DNA from: Moanibacter sp965226025
Lineage (GTDB): Bacteria; Verrucomicrobiota; Verrucomicrobiia; Opitutales; UBA2987
Assembly (NCBI GenBank): GCA_965226025.1
Contig: CBDDCD010000003.1
Location: forward strand, 930,001 to 994,000
Reading direction: 5' to 3'
DNA: 64,000 nucleotides
Both the position numbers and the translations under genes were made by a program. This document shows, one piece after another, positions 43,702-52,145 of this stretch. The notes beneath the pieces were generated by a model. The model was not told the DNA's origin. It did not search any database and saw only the letters and a list, made by a program, of their open reading frames with translations. The first letter of the stretch is position 1. Every line of letters starts with the position of its first letter.

Positions 43702-44071
43702 ATGGGAGTCAACTTTTACGAGAAATTGGGCGTGCGCCCCTTCATCTGTGCCCAGGACAACAACACCTCGGTCGGCGGGGCAAAGGCAGGTTATCATCGA
43801 TGCAATTTCCGACCTGCCTCACGTGATTCCAAAACCGATCGACATCCACTGGAAGGATCAGCTTCAGAAGCTTTGGCTGGAGATCGAATTCGACCCCCAG
43901 TCGCTCGGCAAGACGGCCGGTCAAATATTCGAAGAGCTCAGAGCGGGCGACCCCTCCGTCCTCATCAGCGCACCCGGCCGCGACGACCATCTGCGAGTCG
44001 TCCAGCAGATGCTTCTGGACGGCGAAGAGCAGATCGTGGCCGAGAAGCTACGGCAGGCATTGCAGGTCTAG
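43702..44071 (+). pseudogene. Remnant of a SelA-like PLP enzyme
   Basis: The 5' end reads MGVNFYEKLGVRPFICAQDN with NTSVGG, the typical start of L-seryl-tRNA selenium transferase-like proteins. After about 26 codons the sequence jumps, in another frame, to a C-terminal domain (PKPIDIHWKDQLQKLWLEIE, ISAPGRDDHLRVVQQMLLDG). Roughly 300 codons including the PLP lysine are missing. It cannot be functional; family assignment is by the two ends only. Confidence 0.72.
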
Positions 44072-44076
44072 ATTAG

Positions 44077-44684
44077 AGGCTGTTCGAAAAGGGTGGACGC
44101 TCTCTGCGCATCGGCGTCATCACAAGCCGGTACTTATGTGTACTCAGTCGATGACATCGGGAATCGGTTCGCTTCGAAATGAATGAGACTCTGCCTCTTC
44201 GAGCGAAATCAACCCGTAGAGGAATCCGTAAGGATTTCTACGAATCCACCCTCAAAGACGGGCTTCAGAAACGCCCACCCGTCTCCGCCCTGAAGGGCTA
44301 CGCCGAGGCGCAGCGCGTTCCTTTACGGAAGAAGACATTAGCGGAAACCGAATTTGCTAATAGCGAGTCATGTTGCGGTTGGCACTGAGAAGATGTGGGG
44401 ACACAGCGCCAGTGAGACCAACGATCAGGTAAAAATTGAAGGTCTTCATCCGCTGATCTGCGATGAGCGCGAAGTGTTTCCAAGCATAGTCGAGACGGTC
44501 AGCTGAAGAGATTGGGTCGCTCATGGTATTGGATTGCCGGTTTACTTCTCAATGTCATACACCATCTCAGAGAAATACTCACTTGGAAAAGGGAAATCCA
44601 GTCCTGCCTTTGCATCGCGAACCGGGTCGGCACCCACTTCCCTTATCGAGGTGCCGGTTATCCTTCTCACTCTCAGGGAATTCA
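44077..44684. repeat. Gap with GTAGAGGAATCC repeat, copy 2
   Basis: The 600 bp have no convincing gene. At 44217-44242 is the hairpin core GTAGAGGAATCCGTAAGGAT followed by TTCTAC, as at 5222, with a frame reading RGIRKDFYESTL and a similar downstream part. The rest shows nothing I recognise. Confidence 0.6.
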
Positions 44685-45725
44685 TCAACAGCCTGAAAGA
44701 ACGACTTCCTTCCCTTGGGCGGCGGACCGGTAGATGGCATCGATCACGCGCATTACGGACAGGCCCTGCTCGGCTGGGCACGGCGAGGGACCACCGCTAA
44801 GGACGCAGTCAATGAAACTGCCCATTGGGGTGACCGGCGGTGCATCAAACTCCTTGATCAGAGTATCGCTGGGCGCCGGTCTGTCGTTAGACATCTGTCG
44901 CAGGATGCCGCCACTTTCGAGAATTCCACACTCCGTGCCCATGAGCAGCGTACTCATCTCCGGAGCATCGAGCGGCAGATAGGACATGAAACTGGCCTGT
45001 AGGATCAATGAAGCTCCTCCTTCGAACCGGATGAGAGAGGCGGAGAAATCCTCGACTGTGCACGCCTTCTCGATCCGTTCGGATTCAGCCTTTGCCAGAT
45101 AGTCGTAGGTCATGCCGCTGACCGATAGGACTTTGGGGAAGTCCATCAGCCAGAGGGTCTGGTCCAGCCGGTGTACTCCGATGTCCGCCATGGGGCCGCC
45201 TCCTGAAAGTTTTCGGTCTGTGAACCAGGTGCCGAACGACTTGGAATGCATCCTTCTGTGCCACTGTGTCTGTGCGTGGTAGATAGTACCCAGTTCGCCC
45301 CTTTCGACGCTTTTCTTGACATGCTGTGCCCAAGGGTTGAAGCGTTGATTGAAGCCGAACATGATCACCCCTTGGGCCTTGTCGGCCGCGGTGACGACGC
45401 TTTCCGCTCCCGCCACATCCGACGCTGGTGGCTTTTCACAATAAACACTCTTCCCGGCTTCCAGTAGCGCGACGGTAAGCGGCGCGTGCGTTACATTGGG
45501 GGTCGCTACAACAGCCGCTTCGATTTTTGTTCGTGAAGAGAGAAGGTCTTCGACGTTGGAGTAAGTATCCGAAACCTGGAATTCCGCGGCCGTCCTCTTG
45601 GCTGCCTCCTCATTCGGATCGCAAACGGCGACGATCTCGCCACGACCGTCTAAAAGAATCCTCGTCGCATCGGAACGTCCCATTCCTCCGGCGCCTACCA
45701 GGGCGAATCTCACTTTTTTCGACAT
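44685..45725 (-). CDS. Gfo/Idh/MocA family oxidoreductase
   Basis: 346 residues from the ATG at 45725 (MSKKVRFALVGAGGMGRSDA); a TGT-free in-frame extension to 45845 is excluded because it does not match the family. Rossmann motif GAGGMG, then ATPNVTHAPLTVALLEAGKS and VYCEKPPASD with the EKP motif. C-terminal FTDRKLSGGGPMADIGVHRL has the usual substrate-binding histidine. Uses NAD(P) to oxidise a sugar or cyclitol. The extension encodes FDNRLVLHQREDGTWRLWQV, which looks like the tail of another protein and may be a remnant. Substrate unknown. Confidence 0.92.
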   Translation of the reverse strand: MSKKVRFALVGAGGMGRSDATRILLDGRGEIVAVCDPNEEAAKRTAAEFQVSDTYSNVEDLLSSRTKIEAAVVATPNVTHAPLTVALLEAGKSVYCEKPPASDVAGAESVVTAADKAQGVIMFGFNQRFNPWAQHVKKSVERGELGTIYHAQTQWHRRMHSKSFGTWFTDRKLSGGGPMADIGVHRLDQTLWLMDFPKVLSVSGMTYDYLAKAESERIEKACTVEDFSASLIRFEGGASLILQASFMSYLPLDAPEMSTLLMGTECGILESGGILRQMSNDRPAPSDTLIKEFDAPPVTPMGSFIDCVLSGGPSPCPAEQGLSVMRVIDAIYRSAAQGKEVVLSGC

Positions 45726-46044
45726 TGGTAATCTAGTAATTAGTCCTGTGACTTGCCACAACCTCCAGGTTCCGTCTTCTCGTTGATGAAGTACCAACCG
45801 GTTGTCAAACGAGTCCTTGAACCCCGCCATGTTCCATGTTGGCAACGTAGTACCGGATAAAATCGATGCCTTTTTCTTTCATTGCTTGATTCACTTGCGG
45901 ATTTTAAGACTTGCCTTTCCCTTCCACGCCTTTCTGCTTCTATTGACTACAGCTATCTCAGCGTCGGTCTACCGGCAATGCCTTTCAGGGTGAAAGGCGA
46001 TCTGAAGTCATCGTGAATTCAATGAAAAATAAGGGGACAACATC

Positions 46045-46716
46045 ATGTATCGATTGAGCAATACAACTGGAGCGATTCTGTCGGCTATTTTGGTAATGAC
46101 CTGTGCGAATTCGCACGCGGCAATTACAGAGTACTCGGACCGAGCGACATTTATTGCTGCAACGGGTTCAACTGACCTCCCGGCGCTGATGCCGGAGGTT
46201 GCTTCAGCATTGAGTCTGACGGCAGGGGGTTTTACTTTCACGCCCGCGCCGGGCTCCACGTTGAACAATTCGCTGAATTGGAGCACACTCATTTCCGGCG
46301 ATAACGACCTGGCAGTGAACGGCGTGGAGAGCTTCAATGTGGCATCGACGAACCCGCTTTTTGCTTTTGGCTTCGATTTTCATGAGCCCAACGAGTCCAC
46401 TCCCCCTGGCCCTACATTCCCCGATACCTGTAACGCGGCGTGTGTCGATTCGGAATTTAGGATTACCCTAAAAAACGGTGCTTCTGTCGTTGGAATGTTC
46501 GATTTTACTCGGCCGAAAGACTCTCTGGAGTTTGTTGGATTCAGCAGCATGCTGCCCTTTGACACGATCGAATTGCGCGAGACTGTGGGAACCGCCGACA
46601 ACGAATTCTTCGGTAACTTTCTAGCCGCGCCCGTTCCCGAACCCGGTGCGTTGGTCCTATTGGGGATCGGGTTGGCCGGTCTTGCCGCAGGACGGAGAAA
46701 GAAGTGTAACGGATAG
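46045..46716 (+). CDS. PEP-CTERM sorting-domain protein
   Basis: 223 residues with a signal peptide (ILSAILVMTCANSHA, cleavage near residue 25) and a clear PEP-CTERM tail: VPEPGALVLLGIGLAGLAAG then RRKK. AAGGGGACA-like AAGGGGACAACATC precedes the ATG as ribosome binding site. The body is rich in beta-strand, with an N-terminal ITEYSDRATFIAATGS motif common in exported proteins of this class. After export through Sec, exosortase (not in this window) should cleave and anchor or release it. Two cysteines near residue 130-136 may form a disulfide. A half CTGTCGGAC repeat follows the stop. Confidence 0.93.
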   Translation: MYRLSNTTGAILSAILVMTCANSHAAITEYSDRATFIAATGSTDLPALMPEVASALSLTAGGFTFTPAPGSTLNNSLNWSTLISGDNDLAVNGVESFNVASTNPLFAFGFDFHEPNESTPPGPTFPDTCNAACVDSEFRITLKNGASVVGMFDFTRPKDSLEFVGFSSMLPFDTIELRETVGTADNEFFGNFLAAPVPEPGALVLLGIGLAGLAAGRRKKCNG

Positions 46717-46732
46717 GTGTCACTGGGAACCT

Positions 46733-46830
46733 GTCGGACTTCGATTATCTGGTTCGATTCGGCTACTTCGCTAGACGCAGAGAGGTCTCTTCCGTAGAGG
46801 AACGCGTGAGCGTTACTGCTTCAAGTTAGC
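46733..46830. repeat. Half CTGTCGGAC repeat and weak GTAGAGGAA hairpin
   Basis: ACCTGTCGGACTT (46730-46742) matches one arm of the CTAGGA family, without a partner. GTAGAGGAACGCGTGAGCGT (46795-46814) resembles the hairpin core at 5222 and 44217. They lie between the PEP-CTERM gene and the second M19 gene. Confidence 0.5.
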
Positions 46831-46903
46831 GCCTTTCCGTTTAGCCGGAATCGCGCCACAGATGCTGCCGCTCGGGATTGCAGGAGACTGATTTGGCTCT
46901 GGT

Positions 46904-47884
46904 TCAGCTCCCCCACACTGCCTTCAGCAGGTTGAGCCAGTTTTCTCCCAGGACTTTACGGATGCGCAACTCCGTCCACCCGGCTCGGACAAGCGCGCTG
47001 GTCAGGTTCGCATAGTCGTGCAAGGTCTCCAGGCCTTTGGGATTATAAACGTCGCCCACGTCGACCAGTTTCCGTGCCGTTCCCTTATCGTGGGTGAGCC
47101 AATCGAAAAACTCCGGTCCGTGACCCTGGGTAAAGTCGGTGCCGATGCCCACACAGTCCTCGCCCACCAAATCGATCACGTATTCGATGGCTTCGACATA
47201 ATCGTCGATTGTCGAATCACCACCGCGTTTGAGGAATGGGGCAAACATGGTGACGCCTATAAATCCGCCGTGATCGGCAATGAACTTGAGCTGATCGTCC
47301 GACTTGTTGCGGGGATGATCTTTGAGGCTTGCCGGCAGGACGTGGGAATAGGCTACAGGCTGCTTGGAGTGTTCGATCACATCGCGACTGGTGTTCGGCC
47401 CGACATGTGACAGGTCGCACAGAATACCCAGACGGTTCATCTCACTGACCACCTCCTTGCCGAAGTCTGACAAGCCTCCGTCATCCGATTCAAAGCAGCC
47501 GGACCCGACGAAATTCTGGGTGTTGTAGGTCATTTGCATGATGCGAACGCCCAGATCGCGAAACAGTTCGAGGTAATCAAGGCGGTCTTCTATGCCGCTG
47601 GTGTTCTGCCAACCCAGGCAGATGCCGACCTTGCCGGCGGCTTTGGCGCGCCGGATGTCATCGGTGGTGCGAACCTGAATGAGTATGTCGGCATATTCAT
47701 CGAACCAGCGCTGGAACTGGGCGATGTTGTCCATCGAGCCGCGGAAGTTTTCCCAGACCGAACAGGTGCAATTCGCAGCCGTCACACCTCCGCGATGCAT
47801 GTCCTCAAAGACCCCTTGTCCCCATTTGGAGATAATCAAACCATCGAAGATAATCGCGTCGTTGTGTAACTGGGTGGGATCCAT
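46904..47884 (-). CDS. Membrane dipeptidase (M19) homologue lacking the first metal motif
   Basis: 326 residues. The M19 barrel is recognised by GICLGWQNTSGIEDRLDYLE, LGILCDLSHVGPNTSRDVIE, SHVLPASLKDHPRNKSDDQL and VGIGTDFTQGHG. But where other members have H-x-D (HND in the gene at 3036), this one reads AIIFDGLIISKW, so one zinc site is altered. This could be a subfamily with a single metal or a different activity. It starts at an ATG (47884). It is probably cytoplasmic. The substrate, if any, is unknown. Confidence 0.85.
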   Translation of the reverse strand: MDPTQLHNDAIIFDGLIISKWGQGVFEDMHRGGVTAANCTCSVWENFRGSMDNIAQFQRWFDEYADILIQVRTTDDIRRAKAAGKVGICLGWQNTSGIEDRLDYLELFRDLGVRIMQMTYNTQNFVGSGCFESDDGGLSDFGKEVVSEMNRLGILCDLSHVGPNTSRDVIEHSKQPVAYSHVLPASLKDHPRNKSDDQLKFIADHGGFIGVTMFAPFLKRGGDSTIDDYVEAIEYVIDLVGEDCVGIGTDFTQGHGPEFFDWLTHDKGTARKLVDVGDVYNPKGLETLHDYANLTSALVRAGWTELRIRKVLGENWLNLLKAVWGS

Positions 47885-48225
47885 GGTTGGTAAAACAGGA
47901 GTGATCGTTGAACAGTGAAAAGTAAACAGTGAACAGTGAGAGGCTATTTGAGTTTTACGGACACAATCCCTCTCTTCGTCGCGAGCTTCGTCCTAAAATT
48001 TGTCGAGAGAACCTCGATTCAAATTGCTGCAGTAGCGATTCCCTCTTGGGTCCTTCGTCGTAAGCTTCGTCGTAAACTTTCTCGAATCTGATCGATGAGT
48101 GATGCCCAACGGATTCGAGCCGTCTCCGCTTCACTGCGCCGAGCCAGGGAAGGCAACGGATAAGACCTACGGTTCGCGGACAGTGCAAGTTCTTCGACGG
48201 ATTCGTTAGGCAGATGACTCCCCTA
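47885..48225. repeat. Intergenic region with AACAGTGAA-type repeat
   Basis: At 47907-47940 the units GAACAGTGAAAAGTAAACAG and TGAACAGTGAG repeat the 7-mer AACAGTG. The remaining 280 bp hold repeated CGTCGTAAGCTTCGTCG-like strings (48046-48072) but no gene. Confidence 0.55.
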
Positions 48226-48714
48226 TCAATCGACGAGAATCTCTGTCTCAAGTGGTTCCTGAGGTGCACCGTAATCAAGATACCTCTGAACAATCCTTGC
48301 AAGTGACAACGGCGTAAACTGGTCCTTCGACTGGGCTATTTCAATCAGCGGCCACCACCGAAATCTCTCGAGATATTGAGCCTCCACCTTATCCGATATG
48401 AATGGCTGAAAACGATTCACATGAACGATATGGTAATGCTCTCGCTGACAGAAGCGCCGGTCCGCCCAGTCGAAGGTATGTTGCCTTCGCCATACCAGTG
48501 GACCGAGGGTGAATTCAGTGAGGCCAAGTTCCTCTTGAAGCTCCCGCTTTGCACCCTGCTCGATAGTCTCTCCCGGATAAAGTCCCCCGCCGGGTGGAAC
48601 CCAGAACGAATTGCCCCCCTGAGGCGGTCGAATCTGCATGAGCAGGATCTGGTGCTCCGGGGTCAGGAGGATAGCTCGAATCGCTTGCCGCTCAACTACT
48701 CGTGAAGAGGCCAC
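48226..48714 (-). CDS. Nudix hydrolase
   Basis: 162 residues. The Nudix box is complete: GGGLYPGETIEQGAKRELQEE then LGL, matching G-x5-E-x7-R-E-U-x-E-E-x-G-U. The protein begins ERQAIRAILLTPEHQILLMQ and contains the usual first strand for mRNA-decapping or nucleotide-sugar hydrolases. It removes a nucleoside diphosphate linked to another group. It follows the VOC gene by 39 bp on the same strand and may share its transcript. Substrate not predictable. Confidence 0.93.
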   Translation of the reverse strand: MASSRVVERQAIRAILLTPEHQILLMQIRPPQGGNSFWVPPGGGLYPGETIEQGAKRELQEELGLTEFTLGPLVWRRQHTFDWADRRFCQREHYHIVHVNRFQPFISDKVEAQYLERFRWWPLIEIAQSKDQFTPLSLARIVQRYLDYGAPQEPLETEILVD

Positions 48715-48753
48715 GCATCCCCCACTGCCTTTCCTCGCTTTTCGATCCTCCCA

Positions 48754-49137
48754 TTAGCCCTGGGATATTCGTTCTCCGAAGCTGATGCACCAGGCATCGG
48801 GGTCCCGAACGACGAACTCCTTCATGCCGTAATCGGTGTCTTGAGGTTCGCTCAATGTATCGGCTCCCCGATCCTTTACTTCCCGGTAGAAGGCGTCCAC
48901 ATCCGGCAATGAGATATAGGCACCTCCTCGAAACGTATCAGTTTCCATTTTTTCATTCCCGCCGTGGATGAAGTGGATTTGGATCCCATCTCTTTCCACG
49001 ATGGCATAGTGATCCCCCCAAACTCCATTGACTTCGAAACCGAGATGGTCGCGATAGTATCCAGCGGATGCAGCCGGATCGCTGACCGCCAACATCGGAG
49101 AACAGTAGGTCAGTTCTGTTGTATTTTCGGTTTTCAT
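48754..49137 (-). CDS. VOC family (glyoxalase/bleomycin resistance) protein
   Basis: 127 residues with the beta-alpha-beta-beta-beta repeat. SDPAASAGYYRDHLGFEVNG and the metal-region YAIVERDGIQIHFIHGG are visible, then DVDAFYREVKDRGADTLSEP and a C-terminal VRDPDAWCISFGERI with the acidic end. Members are isomerases, dioxygenases or drug-binding proteins. The gene lies 100 bp after the SGNH hydrolase gene. No specific function can be assigned. Confidence 0.9.
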   Translation of the reverse strand: MKTENTTELTYCSPMLAVSDPAASAGYYRDHLGFEVNGVWGDHYAIVERDGIQIHFIHGGNEKMETDTFRGGAYISLPDVDAFYREVKDRGADTLSEPQDTDYGMKEFVVRDPDAWCISFGERISQG

Positions 49138-49237
49138 TTTTCAGGTCTTCTAGAATTCAAGGTAGATAGCGTTGCTCCTCTCATAGTTTGCTCTCGATCG
49201 GGCGGTAGATCGTGGCATCAGTTGCAGTTGAGCTACC

Positions 49238-50434
49238 CTATTTCGGCAGATATTCTTGGAAATGAATCATCGCGTCCGCGTCGTCGCGGTAGGTGATGGG
49301 TTTGGGAGAAAGCCATTCAATTATAGGATCTTTGATAGAGTGCGCAAAGAAGTGGTTGCCGGTGGGGCTGTAGTGACCTATGTGGTAGCGCGCCATGTAC
49401 TCCTCCAGAGAATGATTGAAGCATCTGTAATCTTCGGCGTGGACGAGGTTCATGTCGAAATGAAGGATGTGGTTGTCCCGCAGATAATCAGCGATGGGCT
49501 GGTCGTAACGCTCGCCGCCGGAAATGAGCTGTCGAGTGGCGGTCGGGCAGTAGAGCGCTATCATCAACTTCTTGCCCATACGTTGGGTGAATGCCAGTGC
49601 TTTCTCGATGATGTAGCGAGTCGCGGCAAAGGCGTAGGTATGGCGTAGGTTTTCAACCCACTGTCGTTGTTCTACGGAATTGTCCGGCGCGTCGGGAGAA
49701 AAGCCGAGAGTATCTGCCAGGTCGTCGAGGGGCTTGATGTCGATCTCCGAGATGTAGTCGCGGCAGAACAGGCTCATCCGCAGCATGAGGTCATCCTTCA
49801 GGGCCTCGTACATGAAATCAGGATCGGTCATATTATAGAGGGACTCTGGAGTTTGCAGCAGCGCTTCCTTTTCAATGAGGCAACCTTTCTCCAGATCCAT
49901 TTCCAGATGCGCCCAGAAGTTGCCTTCAAACCTCCCGGGTTTCGTAGGGGTCTGGCTGGGGTAGCTGACGCGGCGGCTACGAAAAAGGCTTCTGTGGTGG
50001 TCGTCGCCCCAGATGTAAAGGATGACGTACTCGGCGCCCTCATCGGATTCTTCGGCGCGAACCAGTCTGCGATAGGCCTGGTATACCCCGAAACCGCCCA
50101 CGCCGTAATTGCCGATGGGTTCGCCTATGTGTGCGGCCAGGTATTCCTGCCAGGTCTCCTGGTCGCTCACTTGGGCGCCCTGAGTAAAGCTGTCGCCATA
50201 GGTGTTGATGCGGCGGGGTCGATCGGCGTAGAGGGCAGCGTTGCGGGCGCCGTTCTTTCGTACAGTGTTGATGGTGGAACTGTTGTCGATACCGTCGTTG
50301 GGCAGATAGTTGCTGAGGATATATCCGACCTCTGGATCGAACGGGGCCCATGAAAGTTTTTCGGGGTCAAGGAAGTGATCAATTTCTTCTCTGGTACAGG
50401 TTCTTGCCCGAACGTGTTGTTCAAAAGGCGTCAT
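49238..50434 (-). CDS. SGNH/GDSL-type hydrolase-like protein
   Basis: 398 residues from the ATG at 50434, with GAGGAAG as ribosome binding site. TYGDSFTQGAQVSDQETWQE carries the block I serine, YGVGGFGVYQAYRRL the block II glycine, and HIGHYSPTGNHFFAHSI a C-terminal His with an upstream acid region. The N-terminus VGYILSNYLPNDGIDNSSTI is not typical of simple esterases; AlgX- or OAT-like SGNH proteins share such a layout. It likely cleaves or transfers an ester (for example O-acetyl on a polysaccharide). No signal peptide seen. Substrate inferred only. Confidence 0.78.
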   Translation of the reverse strand: MTPFEQHVRARTCTREEIDHFLDPEKLSWAPFDPEVGYILSNYLPNDGIDNSSTINTVRKNGARNAALYADRPRRINTYGDSFTQGAQVSDQETWQEYLAAHIGEPIGNYGVGGFGVYQAYRRLVRAEESDEGAEYVILYIWGDDHHRSLFRSRRVSYPSQTPTKPGRFEGNFWAHLEMDLEKGCLIEKEALLQTPESLYNMTDPDFMYEALKDDLMLRMSLFCRDYISEIDIKPLDDLADTLGFSPDAPDNSVEQRQWVENLRHTYAFAATRYIIEKALAFTQRMGKKLMIALYCPTATRQLISGGERYDQPIADYLRDNHILHFDMNLVHAEDYRCFNHSLEEYMARYHIGHYSPTGNHFFAHSIKDPIIEWLSPKPITYRDDADAMIHFQEYLPK

Positions 50435-50571
50435 GTTTAAGTCTTCCTCTATTCCGATTGGGCCGCGTCTCATTCGCTGATTTTCTTACGAAATTGTTTT
50501 GGCAACAGGCTTTGGGGAGAGGTTGGGCGACCGACGCAGGAGTTTCAACTGAATAGCCTCGAGAAAGGGGT

Positions 50572-50751
50572 TTGCGCTCGGAAGTTACTGTTGGTGATTT
50601 TGAGCGACGGGACTTGAAGATGCCGACAAACGGTAAACTGACTGAGAAGAATGGCCGGGTAATCCTTTACTTCCGGCCATTGGAGATAAAGACTTTGAAA
50701 CTGGGATTCTGTCCCGAAGATCTCACAGATATTCGGGTCAGAATCATCTCG
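50572..50751 (+). pseudogene. C-terminal fragment of a GH38 alpha-mannosidase
   Basis: Sixty codons read directly in frame into the KDG kinase. The part NGRVILYFRPLEIKTLKLGF aligns with SGRVSLYFRPFEIKTLKIRL at the end of the mannosidase gene of 1-2615, and the DNA shares GAGATAAAGACTTTGAA exactly. It is evidently the tail of a second mannosidase gene whose front is gone. The last 20 codons may be filler. Confidence 0.8.
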
Positions 50752-51837
50752 ATGAAAAAGGTCGTAACATTCGGCGAAGTCATGGCTCGGTTAGCCGCTC
50801 CCGGCTACTCCCGTCTCAGACAAGCCAGATCCCTCGATGTGACGTTCGCCGGTGGAGAGGCTAACGTAGCCGCCTCGATCTGTATGCTAGGGGCGAAAGC
50901 CAAATTCGTCACCGCACTTCCTGATAACCTGCTGGCTCAGGCTTGTCTCGACTTCCTTGGAGCCATCGGAATCGATACATCAGGCATTCTCATGACCGAA
51001 TACGGGAGGCTGGGTCTCTACTTCGTTGAAACGGGAGCTAACCAGCGGCCCGGAACTGTGCTTTACGATCGTGACGATTCGTCCATCGCGCTCACTCCCC
51101 CTGACCGGTTTGACTGGGACGGGATCTTCGATGACGCATATTGGCTGCATGTCACCGGCATCACACCGGCAATCTCGAAACTGGCGGCAGACTCGACACT
51201 CGAGGCGGTGAAGAGAGCGAAGGCAGCCGGACTCGAGGTTTCGTGTGACATTAACTATCGCAAGAAGCTATGGCGGTGGGATTCTTCGCAGGATCCGCGC
51301 GACCTCGCCGAATCAACCATGCGGGAACTCCTGCCGTGGGCCGATCTCGTTTTGGCCAATGAGGAGGACTACGCCGATGTCCTCGGAATCCGCGCTGATG
51401 CGACCGATGTGGAGGCCGGTGCACTCGAGATCGATCGCTATCCTGGTGTGGCTCGGAAGCTTCTTAGGGATTTCCCCAATGTCCGGAAGGTGGCCATTAC
51501 TTTGAGAGAGAGCGTATCCGCTTCACACAACAACTGGGGAGCCATGCTCTACCTGGCCGAGGAGGACGAAGCTCTGTTCGCTCCTCTCAACGATGGGGCC
51601 TATGAACCATACCAAATTAGAAACATCGTCGACCGGGTAGGGGGCGGCGATTCTTTTGCCGGCGGTCTGATCTTTGCCCTGAACTCTTCGGATTTCGGAG
51701 ACCCGCAACTCGCCCTCCAATTCGCCACCGCCGCATCCTGCCTCAAACACTCCATTCAGGGAGACTTCAACTTCTCCCAGATAGCGGAAGTGGAAGCTCT
51801 CATGAAAGGGTCCGGTTCGGGCCGAATCGTGCGGTGA
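50752..51837 (+). CDS. 2-keto-3-deoxygluconate kinase, PfkB family
   Basis: 361 residues from the ATG at 50752 (MKKVVTFGEVMARLAAPGYS). PfkB motifs: VTFAGGEANVAASICMLGAK (substrate loop with GG), GLYFVETGANQRPG and YDRDDSSIAL (typical for KDG kinase), DINYRKKLW and the C-terminal VDRVGGGDSFAGGLIFALNS with the catalytic Asp. It phosphorylates KDG to KDPG, feeding the Entner-Doudoroff aldolase. A dehydratase at 17667 may supply its substrate. The upstream in-frame codons are a fragment of another gene. It is followed by a toxin-antitoxin locus. Confidence 0.88.
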   Translation: MKKVVTFGEVMARLAAPGYSRLRQARSLDVTFAGGEANVAASICMLGAKAKFVTALPDNLLAQACLDFLGAIGIDTSGILMTEYGRLGLYFVETGANQRPGTVLYDRDDSSIALTPPDRFDWDGIFDDAYWLHVTGITPAISKLAADSTLEAVKRAKAAGLEVSCDINYRKKLWRWDSSQDPRDLAESTMRELLPWADLVLANEEDYADVLGIRADATDVEAGALEIDRYPGVARKLLRDFPNVRKVAITLRESVSASHNNWGAMLYLAEEDEALFAPLNDGAYEPYQIRNIVDRVGGGDSFAGGLIFALNSSDFGDPQLALQFATAASCLKHSIQGDFNFSQIAEVEALMKGSGSGRIVR

Positions 51838-51852
51838 CTCGTTTGTCAAAAT

Positions 51853-51889
51853 TATATTTGACTATAGTATTAAACTATAGTCAAATATA
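51853..51889. promoter_or_regulatory. Palindromic operator of the second toxin-antitoxin locus
   Basis: TATATTTGACTATAGT (51853-51868) and ACTATAGTCAAATATA (51874-51889) are perfect 16-bp inverted arms with a 5-base spacer, each ending in the self-palindromic ACTATAGT. It lies 4 bp before the antitoxin start codon, where autoregulation is usual. TTGACT and TATAGT may serve as promoter elements. Confidence 0.75.
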
Positions 51890-51893
51890 GTGT

Positions 51894-52145
51894 ATGGAAG
51901 AGGTAAACATATCGACCTTCAAAGCGACCTGTTTGGAGTTGCTGAAAAGGGTAAAGAGGACCGGGTTGCCAGTCTTGGTAACATTGCGAGGCGAGCCGGT
52001 CGCTGAGGTGAGGCCCCCGCAGGTAAACCAGGGGCGGAGGCGATGGCTTGGATCGGCCCGGGAGAGCGGGGAGGTGAAAGGTGATCTGGTGGCGCCCACG
52101 GGAGAGAGGTGGGAAGCGATGGAAAACGACGATGGATTGGAATGA
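51894..52145 (+). CDS. Antitoxin of the Phd/VapB type
   Basis: 83 residues. N-terminus NISTFKATCLELLKRVKRTG, then LPVLVTLRGEPVAEVRPP, the Phd-like DNA-binding fold, and an acidic C-terminus (ERWEAMENDDGLE) that would cover the toxin. The stop overlaps the toxin start (ATGA at 52142-52145), so they are translated together. A perfect palindromic operator sits directly before the start codon. Confidence 0.88.
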   Translation: MEEVNISTFKATCLELLKRVKRTGLPVLVTLRGEPVAEVRPPQVNQGRRRWLGSARESGEVKGDLVAPTGERWEAMENDDGLE

